From contig SCSY01000158.1 of NCBI GenBank assembly GCA_004298625.1, forward strand, positions 1-8,426: a stretch of DNA of 8,426 nucleotides, in the 5' to 3' direction. A program made the position numbers and the translations under genes. Each line of letters begins with the position of its first letter. Position 1 is the stretch's first letter. Shown piece by piece: positions 5,528 to 8,426 of this stretch. The DNA comes from Nitrospirota bacterium. Lineage in GTDB: Bacteria > Nitrospirota > Thermodesulfovibrionia > Thermodesulfovibrionales > UBA1546. The notes beneath the pieces were generated by a model. It was not told the DNA's origin. It did not search any database and was given only the letters and a program-made list of their open reading frames with translations.

Positions 5528-7360
5528 ATGCAGAAAAAGATAATTGTTGCAATAATTATCAATGTCATTATCCTGTCGGCAGGTCTTGGAATAATCGGGC
5601 ACTTAACCATTGATGAAAGCATAGACCGCTCACTGCACAGCAGGCTGACCTTAGCCGGCATAATAGCAAATAATATAGACCTCCTTTTAGAGAGAAGCCT
5701 CAACAGGCTCTATGACATTTCACTTTCAGGGAAGGTAGACCTGAACGACAACAACTGGGGACCTGAAAGAGAGGCCCTCAGGACAGCCTATCAATATTCG
5801 ATATTTACAGACGGCATTTTCCTCCTGGATAAAACAGGTAACATAGTCCTGACTTACCCGAGCAGACTTGAAAACCATGAAAATCTCCTGAGCGTCCCTT
5901 ACGTAAGCGGGAGCATCATGGACGGCAGACCTGTAATATCCGATATATATACCGTAGAGCCGACGAAGAAAAAAGTGATATATGCCATGGTGCCTCTTAA
6001 GAGCAAAAATGGAGATGTTGTCGGCGTGGCAGGCGGGGAAATTGATCCGACTAATTTAAGGCTCAGCCAGAGCATTGAGGCCATGCCGAGGGAACCGAAC
6101 ACCTACCTGGAAATAATTGACAGTCGAGGCATTATAATAGTGTCCAATAACCCCAAGAGGATATTTCTGAGCAGCGACCATAACAGATTTATGGAAAATC
6201 TCATAACGCAGAAGAAACCCCAGATCAGGACCTGCCACAGGTGCCATTCCAAAGAAGAACAGACAGGCGGCAGCGGAGCGCGCTCGACCGATATACTGGC
6301 CTTTGCGCCCTTGAAAATGGCGCACTGGGGTGTTTCTATAATCCAGCCCGAAAAAGACGTCTTTGCCCCGTCTGAAAAACTGAAAAAAACATTCCTGGCC
6401 TTCAGCCTGGGATCTATAGGGATTGCGCTGATAATTGCCATCGGTATGAGCAAGAGCATAGTAAAGCCTGTGCATAAACTTATTGACGCCACTCATAAAA
6501 TTGCAGAGGGCGATATGTCGAAGTCCATGGAATTCGGAGGCGTAGACGAGATCGGAATGTTGAGCAGCAGCTTTGAGATCATGAGAGTAAGGCTGGCAGA
6601 CTCTCTCGAAGGGCTAAGAAGATACAATGTTGAACTCGAAGAGCGGGTTATCGAAAGGACCAAACAGATAAAGGCCAGCCAGATAAAAGTGGAAAACCTT
6701 CTTAAGATGGTCATATCGGCGGAAGAGGAAGAAAGAAAAAGGATAGCCCGCGGGCTGCATGATGAAACAATGCAGACCCTTTCGGCGCTTTTAATGAAGA
6801 TTGACATGTGCAGCCAATTATACGCCGGACAGCTCCCTTCGGAAAAGGTGACCGAAATGAGAAATATTGCGATTAAGAGCCTGGATGAAATACATGCACT
6901 GATACAGAACCTGAGGCCTACAGTAGTGGATGATCTCGGGCTCGAAGCAGGCATCAGATGGCTTCTCGACAAACATCTGACTGAAAAAGGAATAACCCAT
7001 GATTTCACTGTTATAGGAACTGAAGGAAAAAGATTCAACTACCGCATCGAAACTTCGTTGTTCAGGATAATACAGGAAGCGGTAATCAACATTTCCAGGC
7101 ATGCCTCAGCAGAAAATGTATTTATAATATTAAAATATATGCCGGATTCCCTGGCTGTTCACATGGAAGATGATGGTAAAGGATTTGATGCAGTAGATGT
7201 CATGAAACATATTGATGATGTAACCGGGCTTGGAATACTGGGCATGAGGGAAAGGGCATATCTCGTTGATGGGAAACTGAAGATATGCTCAACGCCGGGC
7301 AACGGCACAAGGCTCAGCCTCTGGATCCCCCTGCCCGGATATGGAGGCAGACGTGTCTAA
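5528..7360 (+). CDS. Haem-motif sensor histidine kinase (Cache-HAMP-HisKA_3-HATPase)
   Basis: Inner-membrane histidine kinase of 610 residues in the NarX/DegS class. Helix one is at about 4-26 and helix two at about 288-310. Between them is a periplasmic sensor of about 260 residues that resembles a double Cache domain (for example GIFLLDKTGNIVLTYPS and YAMVPLKSKNGDVVGVAGGE). Late in this sensor is CHRCH (236-240), a CXXCH haem-c attachment motif. A HAMP domain (311-363, PVHKL...DEIG) and a coiled coil precede the HisKA_3 box RIARGLHDET with phospho-acceptor His411. The ATPase part has the N box around Glu517-Asn521, DDGKGFD at 548-554, and TGLGILGMRER at 566-576. The start ATG has an in-frame stop just before it and no recognisable ribosome site. 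It overlaps its response regulator and follows the cytochrome genes, so redox or small-ligand sensing through haem is likely, though covalent haem is predicted, not shown. Confidence 0.93.
   Translation: MQKKIIVAIIINVIILSAGLGIIGHLTIDESIDRSLHSRLTLAGIIANNIDLLLERSLNRLYDISLSGKVDLNDNNWGPEREALRTAYQYSIFTDGIFLLDKTGNIVLTYPSRLENHENLLSVPYVSGSIMDGRPVISDIYTVEPTKKKVIYAMVPLKSKNGDVVGVAGGEIDPTNLRLSQSIEAMPREPNTYLEIIDSRGIIIVSNNPKRIFLSSDHNRFMENLITQKKPQIRTCHRCHSKEEQTGGSGARSTDILAFAPLKMAHWGVSIIQPEKDVFAPSEKLKKTFLAFSLGSIGIALIIAIGMSKSIVKPVHKLIDATHKIAEGDMSKSMEFGGVDEIGMLSSSFEIMRVRLADSLEGLRRYNVELEERVIERTKQIKASQIKVENLLKMVISAEEEERKRIARGLHDETMQTLSALLMKIDMCSQLYAGQLPSEKVTEMRNIAIKSLDEIHALIQNLRPTVVDDLGLEAGIRWLLDKHLTEKGITHDFTVIGTEGKRFNYRIETSLFRIIQEAVINISRHASAENVFIILKYMPDSLAVHMEDDGKGFDAVDVMKHIDDVTGLGILGMRERAYLVDGKLKICSTPGNGTRLSLWIPLPGYGGRRV
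7343..7347 (+). promoter_or_regulatory. Ribosome-binding site selecting GTG 7353
   Basis: GGAGG lies five bases before GTG 7353, while the alternative ATG 7341 overlaps the site itself. Starting at GTG gives a product beginning MSKISVLIVDDH, typical of receiver domains. Confidence 0.6.
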
Positions 7361-8006
7361 GATAAGCGTATTGATAGTTGATGACCACGCGCTGGTGAGA
7401 GAAGGGATAGCCGCATTCCTCAGGCTGTCATCCGATATAGAAGTCGTCGGCGAGGCCTCGGACGGGGTAGAGGCCATAGAGAGCTTTAAAAAACTTAATC
7501 CTGATATTATTGTCATGGACATAGCAATGCCGAAGCTCGGAGGACTGGAGGCGCTTGTAGAAATTAAGAAGATTACTCCCGGTGCGAAGATACTTATCCT
7601 GACCCAATACGAAGATAAAGAATATATAAAACGGTTCCTGAGGGCAGGGGCGTCGGGATACATGCTGAAAAGGGCGGTCGGCCTTGACCTCTTAAACGCA
7701 ATAAAGGTCATTGCTGACGGCGAGGCGTATCTGCACCCTTCCATAGCGGCAAGCGTTATAGATGATTATGTCGGAAGCAATAAAGGCGCGGCGTCTGACG
7801 ACCCCTATGAAATGCTGACAGACAGGGAAAAACAGGTCTTGAAACTGATAGCAGAAGGCCACACAAGCAAGGAGATTGCCGATATCCTGGGCATAAGCGC
7901 CAAGACAGCCATTGCCCATCAGACAAATCTTTCCGAAAAACTCGAAATCCATTCACGCGCGGGACTGATAAAATTTGCGATTACAAAAGGACTGATAAAG
8001 CTGTAA
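7353..8006 (+). CDS. NarL/FixJ-family response regulator with LuxR helix-turn-helix
   Basis: Cytoplasmic transcription regulator, 217 residues from GTG 7353 (221 if ATG 7341 is used). In the 217-residue numbering the receiver has the acidic pair Asp10-Asp11 (LIVDDH), the phospho-acceptor Asp56 (IIVMDIAMP), Thr84 and Lys106 (GYMLKRA). All catalytic positions are present. After a short linker, the LuxR-type DNA-binding domain fills about 155-217, with LTDREKQVLKLIAEG and the recognition-helix region SAKTAIAHQTNLSEKL. The gene overlaps the kinase by eight bases, so the two are translationally coupled and almost certainly cognate partners. Probable targets include the adjacent cytochrome module, its own operon, or the promoter at about 8093-8120, but no binding site is proven. 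Sequence quality and domain lengths are normal. Confidence 0.95.
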   Translation: MSKISVLIVDDHALVREGIAAFLRLSSDIEVVGEASDGVEAIESFKKLNPDIIVMDIAMPKLGGLEALVEIKKITPGAKILILTQYEDKEYIKRFLRAGASGYMLKRAVGLDLLNAIKVIADGEAYLHPSIAASVIDDYVGSNKGAASDDPYEMLTDREKQVLKLIAEGHTSKEIADILGISAKTAIAHQTNLSEKLEIHSRAGLIKFAITKGLIKL

Positions 8007-8092
8007 ATTCGATAGTCAAAACCAGAGAAGCAATAACCCGTCCTAAAAGTATAACTTTAGAAAATAAGACTTTTGCATACTATTTTCTTTCC

Positions 8093-8120
8093 TTGAATAC
8101 AATTTTTGTATTGATTTAAT
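8093..8120 (+). promoter_or_regulatory. Probable sigma-70 promoter of the riboswitch RNA
   Basis: TTGAAT (8093-8098) and TTTAAT (8115-8120, five of six matches to TATAAT) are separated by 16 bases. Transcription would start near 8127, a few bases before the aptamer's first helix. Background A+T content is high, which lowers certainty. A palindrome fills most of the spacer. Confidence 0.45.
8096..8112. repeat. Palindrome AATACAA-TTT-TTGTATT in promoter spacer
   Basis: AATACAA (8096-8102) and TTGTATT (8106-8112) are perfect inverted repeats around three T. Lying between the -35 and -10 elements, it is in the right place for a repressor operator, possibly for the response regulator encoded just upstream. 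No known site of this sequence comes to mind. Confidence 0.45.
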
Positions 8121-8138
8121 AATAAGGCATGATGTAAT

Positions 8139-8233
8139 CTTGACCAGCCACCGAAAAGAGTAAACCCTGAATAATCAGGGGACACAAAGTTACCTGTCCT
8201 GATAAAGAGGAAAGAGGAACTGCCGTGGTTAAG
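8139..8233 (+). ncRNA. GEMM-I-like cyclic-dinucleotide riboswitch aptamer, A20 (cGAMP-type) variant
   Basis: The RNA matches the GEMM-I order of elements. The closing helix is AGCCAC (8146-8151) with GTGGTT (8225-8230), possibly extended by CTT (8139-8141) with AAG (8231-8233). Conserved AAACC is at 8162-8166. The first internal hairpin is CCCTGA-ATAA-TCAGGG (8165-8180), followed by GGGGACACAAAG (8178-8189) carrying the intercalating-adenine segment. A second stem is GTCCT (8196-8200) with AGGAAC (8215-8220), one A bulged. CTGCCGTGG (8220-8228) supplies the C equivalent to C92 (about 8223). Aligned on AAACC, the ligand-contacting G20 of c-di-GMP aptamers is A here (8159), the change that shifts GEMM-I RNAs toward 3',3'-cGAMP. 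The usual GNRA loop on the first hairpin is missing and several core pairs are G-U. The class call is by eye; ligand identity is inference. Confidence 0.72.
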
Positions 8234-8243
8234 GGGTTGCGTT

Positions 8244-8279
8244 AAAGCCCGTCTTTTCGGAGGCGGGCTTTTTTATTTT
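8244..8279 (+). terminator. Intrinsic terminator, riboswitch expression platform
   Basis: AAAGCCCG (8244-8251) pairs perfectly with CGGGCTTT (8264-8271) around a 12-base loop and runs into TTTTTTATTTT (8269-8279). It lies 13 bases after the aptamer's closing helix and 26 bases before the next start codon, so it can end transcription before that gene. Ligand binding presumably decides whether it forms. I could not identify a clear alternative antiterminator pairing. Confidence 0.85.
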
Positions 8280-8304
8280 GCTCTCGAGTTTTTCTGGGGG
8301 GGAA

Positions 8305-8426
8305 TTGAAACGCTTAGCGGTCTTTAATCTGAGTCTGCTGTTTTTTATCCTTGTGCCCTTTAGCGCCTATGCCTCGGATGTGTCTATCGAAAAAGACCTT
8401 CATAGTTCTCTTGAAAAAAGCAGAGC
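8305..8426 (+). CDS. Exported protein under riboswitch control (3' partial)
   Basis: Only the first 40 residues are in the window. They form a clear signal peptide: a positive start (MKRL), a hydrophobic core (LSLLFFILVPF) and a cleavage site after SAYA, before SDVSIEKDLHSS. The mature protein therefore goes to the periplasm, outer membrane or outside. The start is TTG at 8305, next to a G-rich ribosome site (GGGGGGG-AA ending at 8304); no in-frame ATG occurs in the visible part. The gene lies directly after a GEMM-I-like riboswitch and terminator, so a cyclic dinucleotide probably controls its transcription. In Geobacter, cGAMP-type GEMM RNAs are known to sit before exported multihaem cytochromes and pilus-related genes, but no haem motif is visible here and the function is unknown. 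Confidence 0.7.
   Translation, partial: MKRLAVFNLSLLFFILVPFSAYASDVSIEKDLHSSLEKSR

Larger units (their letters stand above)
8007..8304 (+). other. Non-coding regulatory region: promoter, riboswitch, terminator
   Basis: About 300 bases without a gene. The first 90 are A+T-rich and contain AAAAGT (8045-8050) that could pair with ACTTTT (8069-8074), or locally with ACTTT at 8054-8058. Neither is a convincing terminator for the response regulator. A promoter-like element with a palindrome, a GEMM-I-like aptamer and a strong intrinsic terminator then follow in order. This is the layout of a transcriptional riboswitch acting on the gene at 8305. Confidence 0.75.

Noticed and set aside
6493..7038. 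Long reverse-strand open frames, such as this one within the kinase
   Set aside because: They lie opposite well-supported coding sequence, have serine/leucine-rich composition typical of antisense frames, and lack recognisable domains.
7341..7352. ATG 7341 as start of the response regulator
   Set aside because: The GGAGG ribosome site overlaps this ATG and fits GTG 7353 instead. The four extra residues are not part of the receiver fold.
8045..8074. AAAAGT/ACTTTT repeat as terminator of the two-component operon
   Set aside because: The stem is short, A+T-only apart from one G-C pair, and has an 18-base loop; only four T follow.
1..8426. CRISPR array, insertion sequence, tRNA or rRNA
   Set aside because: No spaced direct repeats, transposase motifs, terminal inverted repeats or structured RNA gene signatures were seen apart from the riboswitch.

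Overview
The window is a regulatory and electron-transfer region, all coding on the + strand, at moderate GC. A 13-heme c-type cytochrome, a b-type cytochrome, a haem-motif sensor kinase, a sigma-54 activator and a GEMM-I-like riboswitch suggest an anaerobic, cytochrome-rich bacterium. I would guess Nitrospirota (Thermodesulfovibrio-like) or Desulfobacterota/Geobacter-like; this rests on gene content and general codon feel (frequent AGG/AGA and ATA), not on a marker gene.

Layout. Bases 1-1092 are the C-terminal part of an NtrC-type response regulator whose 5' end lies outside the window. Nine bases later comes an M56/BlaR1-like membrane metallopeptidase (1102-2085). Two bases after that is a single-pass membrane protein with a DUF4367-like extracytoplasmic domain (2088-2639). 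The three look like one transcription unit and may form a membrane-to-cytoplasm signalling set. A leader of about 200 bases with a hairpin and two Shine-Dalgarno-like sequences follows (2640-2849).

Next is a three-gene membrane electron-transfer module: a small unrecognised membrane protein (2850-3242), a 13-haem cytochrome anchored by a C-terminal helix (3319-4713), and a four-helix di-haem cytochrome b of the FdnI/b561 type (4734-5465). By analogy with the Geobacter Cbc complexes it probably takes electrons from menaquinol and passes them to periplasmic or extracellular carriers. A perfect 12-bp hairpin lies between the first two genes.

A two-component pair follows: a NarX/DegS-type histidine kinase whose Cache-like periplasmic sensor carries a CHRCH haem-c attachment motif (5528-7360), overlapped by a NarL/LuxR-type response regulator (7353-8006). 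Their position suggests haem-based redox or ligand sensing that controls the cytochrome module or nearby genes.

Bases 8007-8304 are non-coding. They hold a probable promoter with a palindrome in its spacer, a GEMM-I-like cyclic-dinucleotide riboswitch (about 8139-8233) and an intrinsic terminator (8244-8279). The riboswitch has A where c-di-GMP aptamers have G20, the change associated with 3',3'-cGAMP recognition. Just downstream begins an exported protein that runs off the window (8305-8426), the apparent riboswitch target. The clearest discovery leads are this riboswitch and its target, the haem-motif kinase beside a multihaem operon, and the M56/DUF4367-like pair behind a sigma-54 activator.
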